Below, piece after piece: positions 43,417 through 52,313 of a DNA stretch of 64,000 nt (its first letter is position 1; every line of letters starts with the position of its first letter). Both the position numbers and the translations under genes were made by a program. The notes under the pieces were generated by a model, which did not search any database, was not told where the DNA came from, and saw only the letters and a list, made by a program, of their open reading frames with translations. The stretch lies in assembly GCF_000730645.1 (NCBI RefSeq), contig NZ_BBIU01000040.1, positions 25,847-89,846 on the forward strand. The letters are read 5' to 3'. Source of the DNA: Pseudomonas parafulva NBRC 16636 = DSM 17004 (GTDB taxonomy: Bacteria; Pseudomonadota; Gammaproteobacteria; Pseudomonadales; Pseudomonadaceae).

Positions 43417-43707
43417 TCAGTTGGCAACTACGTGGCGCTGTTGGGCAGCCCCGTCGCGGGTCAGTGCGGCCAACACCTGCATCGGGTTCTGGCTGCGGTC
43501 GATGGCCAGGCCCAGGCGAATGCTGTCGATGACGCGCTGCAGGCGCACCGGGTCGTTGCGCTGTGCCTTGCTGATCAGCCGCTTGGCCGCCACGCCCGAG
43601 TCGTCGGACAGGGTCAGCATGATGCTGCCATCAAGCGCCTCGATGCTCAGGTTGACCCGGAACTGCGGGCTGAATGCGTCATTGATGCTGGCAAATGGGT
43701 TGGTCAT
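43417..43707 (-). CDS. DUF3509 protein
   Basis: 96 residues from ATG 43707 (MTNPFASINDAFSPQFRVNLSIEALDGSIMLTLSDD). DUF3509 is a small soluble family found mostly in Pseudomonas. Ends with Gln/His-rich AAQQRHVVAN. Convergent with psiE, 3 bp apart. No function known. Confidence 0.85.
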   Translation of the reverse strand: MTNPFASINDAFSPQFRVNLSIEALDGSIMLTLSDDSGVAAKRLISKAQRNDPVRLQRVIDSIRLGLAIDRSQNPMQVLAALTRDGAAQQRHVVAN

Positions 43708-43818
43708 GAGCGTGCTTCTGCAACGGGACAATGCAGAAATTGACTGGCGGGGAAGGGGGCGGGTTCAGCACCGTTTATCGGTACCTGTAAAAAAACAACG
43801 CAATGTCATCAGGTTGTA

Positions 43819-43841
43819 AGGGGGCCACTGGGCAGCCCCCT
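43819..43841. terminator. Hairpin behind the HPF-like gene
   Basis: AGGGGG/CCCCCT arms flank a GC-rich loop just past the minus-strand HPF-like stop. No strong U-tract. Confidence 0.4.
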
Positions 43842-43854
43842 CACATTCACGCCA

Positions 43855-44202
43855 TCAGGCTTCCGGGTCGACTAGCTCCAGCGTGCCGCGCTTGCTGCGC
43901 AGCTTGCCGTAGAAATGTTCCAGGGCGTGGCTGAGCTTGGTGGCTGCGCCGTCGACTGCCTGGTCGACCGAAGTGGCAGTGTGGGTCACGGAAATCGGCT
44001 GGTGGCCTTTGGGGCGAGCCTCCATCTGGCAGCGTTTGTCATGCGGTCCGGGCTTGGCGCCGTTCTCGTCGCGCAGGTGGACCTCGATGCGGGTGAGGTC
44101 TTCTTCGTAACGTTCCAGCGAGGTTTGCAATGTGCTGCGTACCCACTGGTCGAGCCGGGCGTTGCTTTCGAAATGGTTGCTGCTGTTGACCTGGATTTGC
44201 AT
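43855..44202 (-). CDS. HPF/RaiA-family ribosome-associated protein
   Basis: 115 residues (MQIQVNSSNHFESNARLDQWVRSTLQTSLERYEEDLTRIEVHL). Matches the short ribosome hibernation/YfiA fold, with conserved basic residues (KRCQMEARPKGHQPISVTH). This is a second HPF-like protein separate from the rpoN-linked one, so it may act in stress. Probably binds the 30S decoding region. Confidence 0.85.
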   Translation of the reverse strand: MQIQVNSSNHFESNARLDQWVRSTLQTSLERYEEDLTRIEVHLRDENGAKPGPHDKRCQMEARPKGHQPISVTHTATSVDQAVDGAATKLSHALEHFYGKLRSKRGTLELVDPEA

Positions 44203-44391
44203 GATTCAATCCTTATTCAGCTTGCTCGCATGGAGACGCGCCTAGGTCCTTGAGACCCCTGGAATTTCTGCGCCTCTTGACTCTAAGGTCAGGCAACTGG
44301 ATGACGAATTCAAGCCCTTTGGCAAAATAAATTTCTTGTTGCAAAGTACGCTGCTGCCATCTACCTGGTCTCACCGTTCGCCCGTCTGGCT

Positions 44392-46716
44392 TCAGAACTC
44401 AACCGACGTCTGTACATACAAGGTGCGGGGTTCGCCCACGTACTTGCCCTTGTTGTTGTCGTCATAGGAGCGCGTGTAGTACTCGCGGTTGAACAGGTTT
44501 TTCACCCCCACGGCGACCTTGAGGTTGGCCAGCTGCGCGCCAAAATCGTAGCCGGCGCGGGTGCTCACCACCCCGTACCCCGGGATGCGGCCGGTGCTGC
44601 CGTCGGCGCTTTCAGGGCCGGTGTTGGCGTTGTCGGCGTACTGCGCGCTCTGGAAGCTGCCGTCCAGGTTCAGTTGCCAGGGCCCCTGGGTGTAGCCCAC
44701 GCCCAGGTTGCCTTTGTGCCGGGACGAGAACGGCACCTGGTTGCCCTTGTTCGGCCCGTCCTCGCGGATGGTGGCGTCGACGAAAGCGTAGCTGGCATGC
44801 ACATCGAAGCCGGTCAGCGCCGGGCTCAGGCCGTCGAGGGCATAGCGGACGCTGGTTTCGATGCCCTGGTGACGGGTTTCACCACGGGCGATCACCGAAT
44901 CATTGGTCTGGTTGCTTTCGTACTGGTTGTCGAAATTGATCAGGAACGCGCCGATCTCAGCCTGCAGGTCGCCGCTGTCGTAGCGGGTACCCACCTCCCA
45001 GGTGCGGGCTTTCTCTGGCTTGACCTCGCCACTGTTGACCCGGTTCGGCATCTGGCTGTACTGCACGCTGCCGAACGAGCCTTCGGTGTTGGCATACAGG
45101 TTCCAGGCGTCGGTGAGGTGGTACATCACGTTCAGCGCTGGCAAGGCGGTGTTGTAGCTGCCTTGGTAGCGTTGGCCGCTGAGGTTGTTGTTCTGGGCCG
45201 AATCGATCATTTCGTAGCGGATGCCCGGGGTGATGGTCCAGCGGCCGATGTCGATGTGGTCGTCCAGGTACAGGGCGTGGGCTTCGGTGCTGCCGCGGGT
45301 GTCGCGGTCGTTACGGCTGGCGGTGCTGGGCAGCCTGCCGTTTACCGGTTCGCGGTAGCGCAGCTCGTGGCCGGCCTCGTTCACGTAGCGGTAGCCGATG
45401 CCCACCTCATGCCAGCTGTCGCCCAGGGCCAGGCCCTGGGAAAAACGCGTTTCGATACCGCGCACCCAGTACTCGCGCGGCGACAGCGAAACGAAATTGC
45501 CTTGGTCCAGGTAGCCGCTGCGCAGGGTGTTGGTAAAGAAGCTGTTGATGCTGAACTGGCGGTCGTCCTGCTTGTAGTCATACCCTGCGTTGACCAGGGT
45601 GCGACGCCCCCAGAAGCGGTCTTTCAGGCGCGTCGACTGGTAAGGGTCGGCGTCGAAGGCTGCCTTGCTCAGGCCGCCCGGCATGTCGGCCTCGCCCTCG
45701 TAGTACTGCGCCATTGCATGCAGGCTGTTGGCTTCATCCAGTTGCAGTTTGCCTTTGACGATCAGGTCGTCAATCTGCGTGTCGCTGTGTTCACGCCAGT
45801 CGCCACCCCGGGTGCCGGAGTACAGCAGGGCACCGCCCAGGCCGTTGTCGTTGGTGCCACCGACCAGCAGGTTGGCCGTGTTCTTGAAGCCGTCGTGGCT
45901 GGACGAGGGGCTGATCTGGTTCTGCATGGCCGCCTTGAACGTGGCCTGCTCTGGGATCGCGCGGGTAACGAAGTTGACGATGCCCCCGACGTTCTGCGGG
46001 CCATAGCGTACGGCCCCGCCACCGCGTACCACGTCCACGGCGTCCATGTTGCCCATGCTCAACGGCGCGAGCGACAGTTGCGGCTGGCCATAGGGCGCGA
46101 AGGGCACCGGGATGCCGTCCATCAGCACGGTCGAGCGCGAAGCCAGGCGTGGGTTCAAGCCGCGGATGCCGAAGTTCAGTGCCAGGTCGTGGCTGCCAGT
46201 ACCGTTGTTGTCCGGTGCGTTCACGCCGGGCATACGGTTGAGCACCTCACGGGCCGTGGTGGCGCCGCTGCGTTCGAAGTCCTCGCGGCGTACCACATCC
46301 CGCGCGCCTGGGTGTTCGAACACATTGTCCTGACGGGCATCGGCCAGCCAGTCACCCACCACCGTCGAAGCGCCCAGCTCCAGGGGTGCGTTGGCGGTGC
46401 TGGTGGCGACCGGTTGCAGGCTGAAGGCGTTGTCGGCCTCCTGGTGGGCCTGCAGGCCGCTGCCGCGCAGCAGCGCGTCGAGCCCCTGGCGCATGTCGTA
46501 CTCGCCTTGCAGGCCTTGCGTGCGCAGGCCAGCGGTCACGTGCGAGCCAAACGAAATCAGCGCGCCACTCTCGCGGCCGAACTGGTTGAGGGCTTCTTCG
46601 AGTGCACCGGGGGCGATGTGGTAGCTACGGTTTTCGGCCTGGGCGGCGGGCACGGCCAGGCCAAGGGTGGTGGCCAGCAGCATGGCGTGAACGAGTGGGC
46701 GAGGGCGCAGCAGCAT
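44392..46716 (-). CDS. TonB-dependent ferric-citrate-type receptor with signalling domain (FecA-like)
   Basis: 774 residues. Signal peptide to about residue 27 (PAAQA/EN), an STN signalling domain at about 30-103, a plug domain (TAREVLNRMPGVNAPDNNGTGSHDLALNFGIRGLNPRLASRSTVLMDGIPVPFAPYGQPQ) and a beta-barrel ending in a terminal Phe (TSVEF). The plug sequence is close to FecA, so ferric dicitrate is the likely ligand. The STN domain means it also signals to FecR upstream. Shares an ECF-promoter-like CGCAAAAAAA element with the second receptor. Confidence 0.9.
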   Translation of the reverse strand: MLLRPRPLVHAMLLATTLGLAVPAAQAENRSYHIAPGALEEALNQFGRESGALISFGSHVTAGLRTQGLQGEYDMRQGLDALLRGSGLQAHQEADNAFSLQPVATSTANAPLELGASTVVGDWLADARQDNVFEHPGARDVVRREDFERSGATTAREVLNRMPGVNAPDNNGTGSHDLALNFGIRGLNPRLASRSTVLMDGIPVPFAPYGQPQLSLAPLSMGNMDAVDVVRGGGAVRYGPQNVGGIVNFVTRAIPEQATFKAAMQNQISPSSSHDGFKNTANLLVGGTNDNGLGGALLYSGTRGGDWREHSDTQIDDLIVKGKLQLDEANSLHAMAQYYEGEADMPGGLSKAAFDADPYQSTRLKDRFWGRRTLVNAGYDYKQDDRQFSINSFFTNTLRSGYLDQGNFVSLSPREYWVRGIETRFSQGLALGDSWHEVGIGYRYVNEAGHELRYREPVNGRLPSTASRNDRDTRGSTEAHALYLDDHIDIGRWTITPGIRYEMIDSAQNNNLSGQRYQGSYNTALPALNVMYHLTDAWNLYANTEGSFGSVQYSQMPNRVNSGEVKPEKARTWEVGTRYDSGDLQAEIGAFLINFDNQYESNQTNDSVIARGETRHQGIETSVRYALDGLSPALTGFDVHASYAFVDATIREDGPNKGNQVPFSSRHKGNLGVGYTQGPWQLNLDGSFQSAQYADNANTGPESADGSTGRIPGYGVVSTRAGYDFGAQLANLKVAVGVKNLFNREYYTRSYDDNNKGKYVGEPRTLYVQTSVEF

Positions 46717-46791
46717 GGGGCGGGTCCTGAAAAGAGTGGAGTTGCCATGTCTGTCACGCGAGGTTGGGAAAATGGCTCACTGCATGGGGGA

Positions 46792-46801
46792 TTTTTTTGC
46801 G
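46792..46801 (-). promoter_or_regulatory. Candidate ECF-sigma promoter element of the FecA-like receptor
   Basis: CGCAAAAAAA reading toward the receptor, about 76 bp before its start. The same ten bases occur before the second receptor (52208-52217). Candidate -35 region for FecI-type sigma factors. Confidence 0.45.
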
Positions 46802-46833
46802 GCTGCTGTGCAGCCAACAGGGCACGACCAGCT

Positions 46834-47760
46834 TCAGCCGAGGGCAGGCTCCACTTTGACCCAGTAGCGGGTAAACCGGCGCACCCGCACAGGCAGCGCC
46901 ACCTCGAGCATGTCGAGGATGCGCTCGCTGTCATTCAACGGGTAACTGCCGGAGAGGCGCAGGTCTGCAATCCGGTCACTACAGCCCAGTTGGCCATGGC
47001 GATAGCGCCCCAGCTCAGCCAGGAAGTCTGCCAGGCGCATCTGCGAGGCAACCAGCATGCCTTCCACCCATGCCCCGACATTTCGGTCGAGCGGGGCCTG
47101 CCCGTGCCAGGCGCCACTGAAGCGCGCCTGCTGCCCGGCCACCAGCAAATGGCCGTCGGCATCCGCCACGCCATCGAACACAGCCACCTGGCTGTAGCCT
47201 TGGAACTGGCGCACGTTGTAGCGCCCGCTATCCAGGCGAAGGTCGCCTTCGGCGGTACGCAACAGCAGCGGCCGCGCCTGCCTGGCCACCTGTAACGCCA
47301 GCTCGCCCTCCAGCAGCCGCACCCGTCGCTGCTGCAGGTCGATCTGCACATCGGCAGCGCTGCCGGTATTGAGCTGCAAAACACTGCCATCGGCCAGCGG
47401 CAGGCGCCTGCGCTGGCCCACCGGGCTGCGGTAGTCCGCCATCAGGCTGGGCAACGGGTTGTGCTGCTGCAGGCCCAGGCCGGTAGCGCTGGCCAGCGCC
47501 GCCAGCAGCAGGGCTTTCATGGCCCGGCGCCGGGCGGGCGAAGGCGGCGCCTGCAGGGTGGCGTGCAGCACCGGGGCCGCAACGCTACGCATGCGCTGGT
47601 TGACCCGCTGGATATGTGCCCAGGCCCGCTGATGTTCCACGTCTGCCAGCAACCAGCACTCCAGTGCCCGCTGCTGTGACAGGTCGAATGCGTCGCCCTG
47701 GGACTCCACCAGCCAGTGCACGGCCTGTTCAGCCACCTGCCGGGAAAATGTCGGGTTCAC
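46834..47760 (-). CDS. FecR-family anti-sigma/signal transducer
   Basis: 308 residues. N-terminal cytoplasmic DUF4880 domain with LECWLLADVEHQRAWAHIQRV, one membrane helix (KALLLAALASATGLGL), then the periplasmic FecR domain (LPLADGSVLQLNTGSAADVQ...). Links the receptor's STN domain to the sigma factor. Its ATG overlaps the sigma stop (ATGA). Confidence 0.9.
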   Translation of the reverse strand: MNPTFSRQVAEQAVHWLVESQGDAFDLSQQRALECWLLADVEHQRAWAHIQRVNQRMRSVAAPVLHATLQAPPSPARRRAMKALLLAALASATGLGLQQHNPLPSLMADYRSPVGQRRRLPLADGSVLQLNTGSAADVQIDLQQRRVRLLEGELALQVARQARPLLLRTAEGDLRLDSGRYNVRQFQGYSQVAVFDGVADADGHLLVAGQQARFSGAWHGQAPLDRNVGAWVEGMLVASQMRLADFLAELGRYRHGQLGCSDRIADLRLSGSYPLNDSERILDMLEVALPVRVRRFTRYWVKVEPALG

Positions 47761-48257
47761 AGGGCGAAGTAGCAGCGCATCGCCGCCTTGCTCAGGTAGC
47801 GTTTGACCGTGGCCAGGGAAATGCCCAGCTTGCGGGCAATCTCGCCCTGGCCCAGGCCATCGACCTGCGCCAGCAGGAAGGCCTGCCTGACCAGCGGCGC
47901 CAGGCCGTCCAGCAGGCGGTCGAGTTCAAGCAGGGTGTCGAAAATGATCGCCTTGTGCTCTTCGCTTGGCGCTACCGCTTCAGGCACCTGCGCCAGTGCC
48001 TGCAGGTAGGCACGTTCAAGTTCCTGGCGGCGGTAGTGGTTGCACAGTACCCGCTTGGCCACGGTAGTGAGGAATGCCCGTGGCTCGGCCAGTTGCGGTG
48101 CTTCACGCGCCTGCAGCAGCCGCACATAGGTGTCTTGCGCCAGGTCGGCGGCGCTGTGCGGGCAGCCCAGGCGGCGGCGCAACCAGGCGGTGAGCCAGCT
48201 GTGATGGGCGTTGTACAGGCCTTCGACGGTGGATGTGAGCGCGCTTGGCACCGGCAT
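47757..48257 (-). CDS. FecI-type ECF sigma factor
   Basis: 166 residues from ATG 48257 (MPVPSALTSTVEGLYNAHHSWLTAWLRRRLG). Sigma-70 regions 2 (DLAQDTYVRLLQARE...) and 4 (LLDGLAPLVRQAFLLAQVDGLGQGEIARKLGISLATVKRYL). First gene of fecI-fecR, behind a Fur box. The predicted target is the receptor gene downstream of fecR. Confidence 0.92.
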   Translation of the reverse strand: MPVPSALTSTVEGLYNAHHSWLTAWLRRRLGCPHSAADLAQDTYVRLLQAREAPQLAEPRAFLTTVAKRVLCNHYRRQELERAYLQALAQVPEAVAPSEEHKAIIFDTLLELDRLLDGLAPLVRQAFLLAQVDGLGQGEIARKLGISLATVKRYLSKAAMRCYFAL

Positions 48258-48286
48258 ACCTCGGCGCCGAAGGCGCGACTGGTAGT

Positions 48287-48304
48287 AATAATTGTTCGCA
48301 TTAT
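48287..48304 (-). promoter_or_regulatory. Fur box upstream of the first fecI
   Basis: AATAATTGTTCGCATTAT resembles the Fur consensus (13 of 18 positions by hand) and lies 30 bp before the fecI start. Confidence 0.7.
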
Positions 48305-48380
48305 ATTTGTGCTGCGATAGCGGTGCAATCCGTTGCCGTGCACAGCGGCCGGCGAGGGCCGACAAACGAGCTTTGCTTAT

Positions 48381-48399
48381 GAGAATTCAAATCATTATT
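48381..48399 (+). promoter_or_regulatory. Fur box upstream of the PepSY operon
   Basis: GAGAATTCAAATCATTATT matches the 19-bp Fur consensus at about 14 positions, 33 bp before the DUF3649 gene. Confidence 0.75.
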
Positions 48400-48431
48400 A
48401 TTGCTCACCCGCTAACACCCGGACCCTCGCC

Positions 48432-48737
48432 ATGACGCGCAAAACCGCCGGCATCACGCTCAGCTACCGCCTGGCCGTGGCTTCCCGCAGCCTGGCTGCG
48501 CTGCTCGGGGGTTATGCGTTGGCATCCGTGGCCAGCGTTTGTATCGCCTTGCTGGCACCCCTCGCCGCGGTCGATGCCACGCTGGTCGGGCTGATGGTGT
48601 CGTTTGTGTTCTACGTGCTGGCCTTCATCTGGTGCTTCGCCTGCCGCACGGCCTGGCAAGCCTGGCTGGGGGTGCTGGCGCCGGGTGTATTGATGGGTGT
48701 GCTGAGCGCCCTTGCCTACGGGATGAAAACCCCATGA
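48432..48737 (+). CDS. DUF3649 membrane protein
   Basis: 101 residues from ATG 48432 (MTRKTAGITLSYRLAVASRSLAALLGGY) with three membrane helices. DUF3649 genes commonly open PepSY iron-reductase operons. Its stop overlaps the next ATG (ATGA). Probably an inner-membrane accessory of ferric reductase or siderophore handling; function not proven. Confidence 0.85.
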   Translation: MTRKTAGITLSYRLAVASRSLAALLGGYALASVASVCIALLAPLAAVDATLVGLMVSFVFYVLAFIWCFACRTAWQAWLGVLAPGVLMGVLSALAYGMKTP

Positions 48738-50311
48738 AAGAAGGTTTCCGCCAGGCCATGGCCTGGTTGCACACCTGGACAGGCCTGCTGTTCGGCTGGC
48801 TGCTGTTTGCCATCTTCCTCACCGGCACCCTCACGTATTTCAAAGACGAAATCACACACTGGACCCAGCCAGAAATCCGCAGCCATGCCGTGGAACCCGC
48901 CCGGGCCCTGGACATGGCCCAGCGTTACCTGCAGGCAAATGCCGCACAGTCGAGCACCTGGTTCATCCGCATGCCCAGCGACCGCGAAGCGGCCCTGAGT
49001 GTGGGCTACCGCGACCCCAACGGCGGGCGGCGCGGCTTCGTCAGCAAGACCCTCGATACCCAGACCGGCCAGCCCGTCGAGGCCCGCGACAGCCGGGGTG
49101 GCGAGTTCTTCTACCGCTTCCATTTCCAGTTGCAGATGCCGCACCCGTTTGGCCGCTGGCTGTCGACCTTCTGCGCCTTGATCATGCTGCTGGGCCTGGT
49201 CACCGGCATCATTACCCACAAGAAGATCTTCAAGGAGTTCTTCACCTTCCGCCCAGGCAAAGGCCAGCGCTCGTGGTTGGACGGGCACAACGCCATTGGC
49301 GTGTTGGTGCTGCCGTTCCACCTGATGATCAGCTACAGCAGCCTGGTGCTGTTCATGTACCTGGTGATGCCAGCGGGCATCACGGCCCACTACGGCAACG
49401 ACACCGAAAAGTACTTCAATGACCTGTTCGGTGGCGATGAAACACCGGCCGCCGCCCAGGTTGCCGCGCCGCTCACCCCGCTGCCTGCCCTGTACGCCAA
49501 GGTGCAGGCGCTGCAGCCGGGCACCCGGGTGGGCAACATTCGCGTGGAAAACCCGGGCGACAGCAATGCGCGGGTCACCTTGTCCCAATCGGCAGCTGAC
49601 CATGTCGCCTACCGGCGCAGCGCCAACTGGACCTTCGACGGCGCCAGTGGCGCGCTGTTGGGCCAAGGCAAGCCTGAGAGCGGGGCGATGATGACTGCGT
49701 TCAGCTTTGCCGGGCTGCACATGGGCAACTTCGCCGGCCCGTGGCTGCGCTGGCTGTACTTCTTCTTCGGCCTGGCCGGCACGGCAGTGATCGGCACCGG
49801 GTTGGTGATGTGGCTGGGCAAGCGCCAGCTCAAGCACGCCAAAAGCTCGCACTTACCCATGGAATTACGGCTGGTGGAAGTGCTCAACATCGCCAGCATG
49901 AGTGGCCTGCTGCTGGCAGTGGCCAGTTTCTTCTGGGCCAACCGCTTGCTGCCAGCCACGCTCGAGGGCCGGGGGGATTGGGAGGTCAACGTGTTCTTCA
50001 TCAGCTGGGGCCTGTCGCTGGTGCATGCCGTGCTGCGCAGCGGCCGACGGGCCTGGGCCGAGCAACTGGCGCTGGGGGCATTGGCCTTCGCTTTGCTGCC
50101 CTTGCTCAACGCCCTTACCACCGAGCGTGGGCTGGGGAACTCGCTGCAGACCGGTGACTGGACCATGGCCGGCTTTGACCTCACGGCGCTAGCCAGCGGT
50201 GTGTTCCTGGCCTGGCTGGCCAGCAAGATGCTGCGCACCCCCAAGGTGGCCGCCAAGCGCACCCCGCGCGCTGCCCGCAATGCGGCCACCGAACCTGCGG
50301 AGGCAAGCTGA
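48734..50311 (+). CDS. PepSY-domain membrane protein (putative ferric reductase)
   Basis: 525 residues from ATG 48734. PepSY_TM architecture: first helix GLLFGWLLFAIFLTGTLTYFKDEI, His-bearing helices around FHFQLQMPHPFGRW, DGHNAIGVLVLPFHLMISYS and FAGLHMGNFAGPWLRWLYFFFGLAG, giving several paired His for haem as in the FsrB/PiuB class. Predicted to reduce ferric siderophores at the periplasmic face. Second gene of a five-gene Fur-linked operon. Confidence 0.88.
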   Translation: MKEGFRQAMAWLHTWTGLLFGWLLFAIFLTGTLTYFKDEITHWTQPEIRSHAVEPARALDMAQRYLQANAAQSSTWFIRMPSDREAALSVGYRDPNGGRRGFVSKTLDTQTGQPVEARDSRGGEFFYRFHFQLQMPHPFGRWLSTFCALIMLLGLVTGIITHKKIFKEFFTFRPGKGQRSWLDGHNAIGVLVLPFHLMISYSSLVLFMYLVMPAGITAHYGNDTEKYFNDLFGGDETPAAAQVAAPLTPLPALYAKVQALQPGTRVGNIRVENPGDSNARVTLSQSAADHVAYRRSANWTFDGASGALLGQGKPESGAMMTAFSFAGLHMGNFAGPWLRWLYFFFGLAGTAVIGTGLVMWLGKRQLKHAKSSHLPMELRLVEVLNIASMSGLLLAVASFFWANRLLPATLEGRGDWEVNVFFISWGLSLVHAVLRSGRRAWAEQLALGALAFALLPLLNALTTERGLGNSLQTGDWTMAGFDLTALASGVFLAWLASKMLRTPKVAAKRTPRAARNAATEPAEAS

Positions 50312-50637
50312 TGCTGGGCAATGCACTGATCGCCTTCGCCGGCTTCGCAGCCCTGTGCCTGGCCATGGAAAAACACTTCAGCGACCTGCTGGGGCGCAAG
50401 CCGCGCCCCGGGCAACTGAAGGCCCTGCAGGTGGCGGGCTGGTTGCTGCTGGTGCTGTCGCTGGTGCTCAGCGTGCACCTGCGTGGCTGGGCCTACGGCT
50501 TGGTGGAGTGGGCGGCGGTGATCATGGCGGGGGTGACCTTGTGGGTGTTTGTCTTGCCGTACCAGCCCCGCCTGCTGCTGAAGCTGGCCGCTGTCAGTGT
50601 GCTGATGGGGCCGTTATTGGCCCTTTTCGCCGTTTAA
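50311..50637 (+). CDS. DUF3325 membrane protein
   Basis: 108 residues (MLGNALIAFAGFAALCLAMEKHFSDLLGRKP) with three membrane helices. It follows the PepSY gene with a one-base overlap. Regular companion of DUF3649 and PepSY proteins in pseudomonad iron operons. Function unknown. Confidence 0.88.
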   Translation: MLGNALIAFAGFAALCLAMEKHFSDLLGRKPRPGQLKALQVAGWLLLVLSLVLSVHLRGWAYGLVEWAAVIMAGVTLWVFVLPYQPRLLLKLAAVSVLMGPLLALFAV

Positions 50638-50641
50638 TGCC

Positions 50642-51217
50642 GTGGCCCAGCCTGAAGATGAGGTACAACCCGTTGCCGACACCCTCGGCAGCCGGGTGCG
50701 CTTCACCCAGGTTTTCATGGCCCAGCGGGCGCGCATGGAGGCCTTGGTCAGCCGCCGGGTGGGCTGCCGGGCCACGGCGTCAGACCTGGTCCAGGAGTTG
50801 TTCCTGCGCTTCTGGGGGCGGCCCGAAGTCAAGGTAGAAGCGCTCGATACCTACCTGCTGCGCTGCGCCGGCAACCTGGCCATCGACCACCTGCGCAGTG
50901 AAGGCAGCCGCGAGCGTGCAGCGGAAGGCGCGTTGCCTGCCGATGAGCACAGTCCCGGCCAAACCCCCGAACAGGCCCTGGAAGTGGCCCACGACCTGCA
51001 GCGCATCGAGGCCGCCCTGCGGGCGTTGCCCGAACGCACCCGGCAGATCTTCCTGCTCAACCGCGTGCATGGTTGCAAGTACGGCGAGATCGCCAGCGCC
51101 ATGCAACTGTCCCAGAGCGCCGTGGAAAAGCATATGATGCGCGCCCTGCAAGCGTGCAAGGCCAGTGTTGCCGAGCCCGCGTCCACTCCACGCCGGCCAG
51201 GGAGCGCCCACCGATGA
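50642..51217 (+). CDS. Second FecI-type ECF sigma factor
   Basis: 191 residues from GTG 50642 (VAQPEDEVQPVADTLGSRVRFTQVF), 4 bp after the DUF3325 stop. Sigma regions 2 (RATASDLVQELFLRFWGRPEVKVEALDTYLLRCAGNLAIDHLR) and 4 (LPERTRQIFLLNRVHGCKYGEIASAMQLSQSAVEKHM). It sits inside the PepSY operon rather than behind its own Fur box. ATGA overlap with fecR. Confidence 0.9.
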   Translation: MAQPEDEVQPVADTLGSRVRFTQVFMAQRARMEALVSRRVGCRATASDLVQELFLRFWGRPEVKVEALDTYLLRCAGNLAIDHLRSEGSRERAAEGALPADEHSPGQTPEQALEVAHDLQRIEAALRALPERTRQIFLLNRVHGCKYGEIASAMQLSQSAVEKHMMRALQACKASVAEPASTPRRPGSAHR

Positions 51218-52200
51218 GCCGTCTACCGCCGATCACCGACGCGCAGTTCCAGGCCGCCTCGCAGTGGCTGGGCCGCATCAACGAGCAGCCGACGCAGGCC
51301 CACGGCGCCGCGTTCAGGCGCTGGCTGCTGGCCGACCCACAGCACCCTGCGGCCTATGCCCAGGCCCAGTCGGCCTGGCACAACAGTGGGCCTGTTGCCG
51401 CCGCCCTGGCCGCTGAAGACCAGCACGCCTTGCAAGGCTACCTCGATGTCATGGCCCGGCCTGTGCACCGGCGGGCCTGGGGGCGTCGGGTGGCCGGGCT
51501 GGCCGCTGCGGCATGCCTGGTGCTGGCGTTGGGCATGGCCGGGGGCTGGCAGCCGGGCTACTGGATTCAGGATTTGCAGGCCGACTACAGCAGCGCCGGG
51601 CAAGTGCGGCAAGTCACCTTGCCCGACCAGTCCCAGGTGACCCTGGATGCCCACAGTGCGATCGCTGTGCAGTTTGCCCAGGGTCAGCGCCGGGTGCGGT
51701 TGCTGCATGGCGCTGCGTTCTTCCAGGTGACGCACACCGGCGAGCCGTTTTTGGTCGACGCCGCAGGGGGGCAGGTGCGCGTGCTGGGTACCCAATTCGA
51801 GGTGCGCGACCAGGGGGCCGGGGCGCAGGTGACGGTACGCAGTGGCCGGGTGGCGGTAAGCCCGGCCCAAGGCGCCGCGGGCCGTGAGCTCACGGCCAAC
51901 CAGCAGGTGATGTACGCCTCTGGCCAGGTCGGCAATACCGTCATGGTCAACAGCGACAACCGCCTGGCCTGGCGCGAGGGCTGGCTGAACTACTCCCAGG
52001 CGCCTCTGGCGCAGGTGCTGGACGACCTTGGGCGCTACTACCCCGGGCGAATCCTGCTGCTCGACGATGCCCTGGGGCAACGGCTGGTCAGTGGCAGCTT
52101 CCCGGTTGCCGAGCCGCTGATGGCGCTGGAGTCCCTCGGCAAGGTGGTCGGCTTCGAGCGGCAGACGGTGCTAGGGCGCCTGACCCTGATCCGCCCGTAG
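51214..52200 (+). CDS. Second FecR-family transducer
   Basis: 328 residues from ATG 51214 (MSRLPPITDAQFQAASQWLGRI). DUF4880, a membrane helix (VAGLAAAACLVLALGMAGGW), FecR domain (VTLPDQSQVTLDAHSAIAVQF) and a C-terminal secretin/STN-like part (LDDLGRYYPGRILLLDDALGQRLVSGSFP). Senses the adjacent receptor. Confidence 0.9.
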   Translation: MSRLPPITDAQFQAASQWLGRINEQPTQAHGAAFRRWLLADPQHPAAYAQAQSAWHNSGPVAAALAAEDQHALQGYLDVMARPVHRRAWGRRVAGLAAAACLVLALGMAGGWQPGYWIQDLQADYSSAGQVRQVTLPDQSQVTLDAHSAIAVQFAQGQRRVRLLHGAAFFQVTHTGEPFLVDAAGGQVRVLGTQFEVRDQGAGAQVTVRSGRVAVSPAQGAAGRELTANQQVMYASGQVGNTVMVNSDNRLAWREGWLNYSQAPLAQVLDDLGRYYPGRILLLDDALGQRLVSGSFPVAEPLMALESLGKVVGFERQTVLGRLTLIRP

Positions 52201-52207
52201 CCGGCTG

Positions 52208-52217
52208 CGCAAAAAAA
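52208..52217 (+). promoter_or_regulatory. Candidate ECF-sigma promoter element of the second receptor
   Basis: CGCAAAAAAA, the same ten bases as before the FecA-like gene, 96 bp before the receptor start. A TGCGA-N5-TCGCA inverted repeat follows at 52271-52285. Confidence 0.45.
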
Positions 52218-52313
52218 CTGTTGTGTGGGGGTGAGGTAATCGCTCGCCGCATCCGTGTAATGAGTGGAAGTGCGATTCATTCGCAGTGATTACCCTCTCA
52301 CAGGTCAGCGTTC

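Noticed and set aside
44674..47295. An 873-codon plus-strand frame opposite fecA and fecR
   Set aside because: Spans two genes and an intergenic region on the other strand; no domain, no ribosome site.
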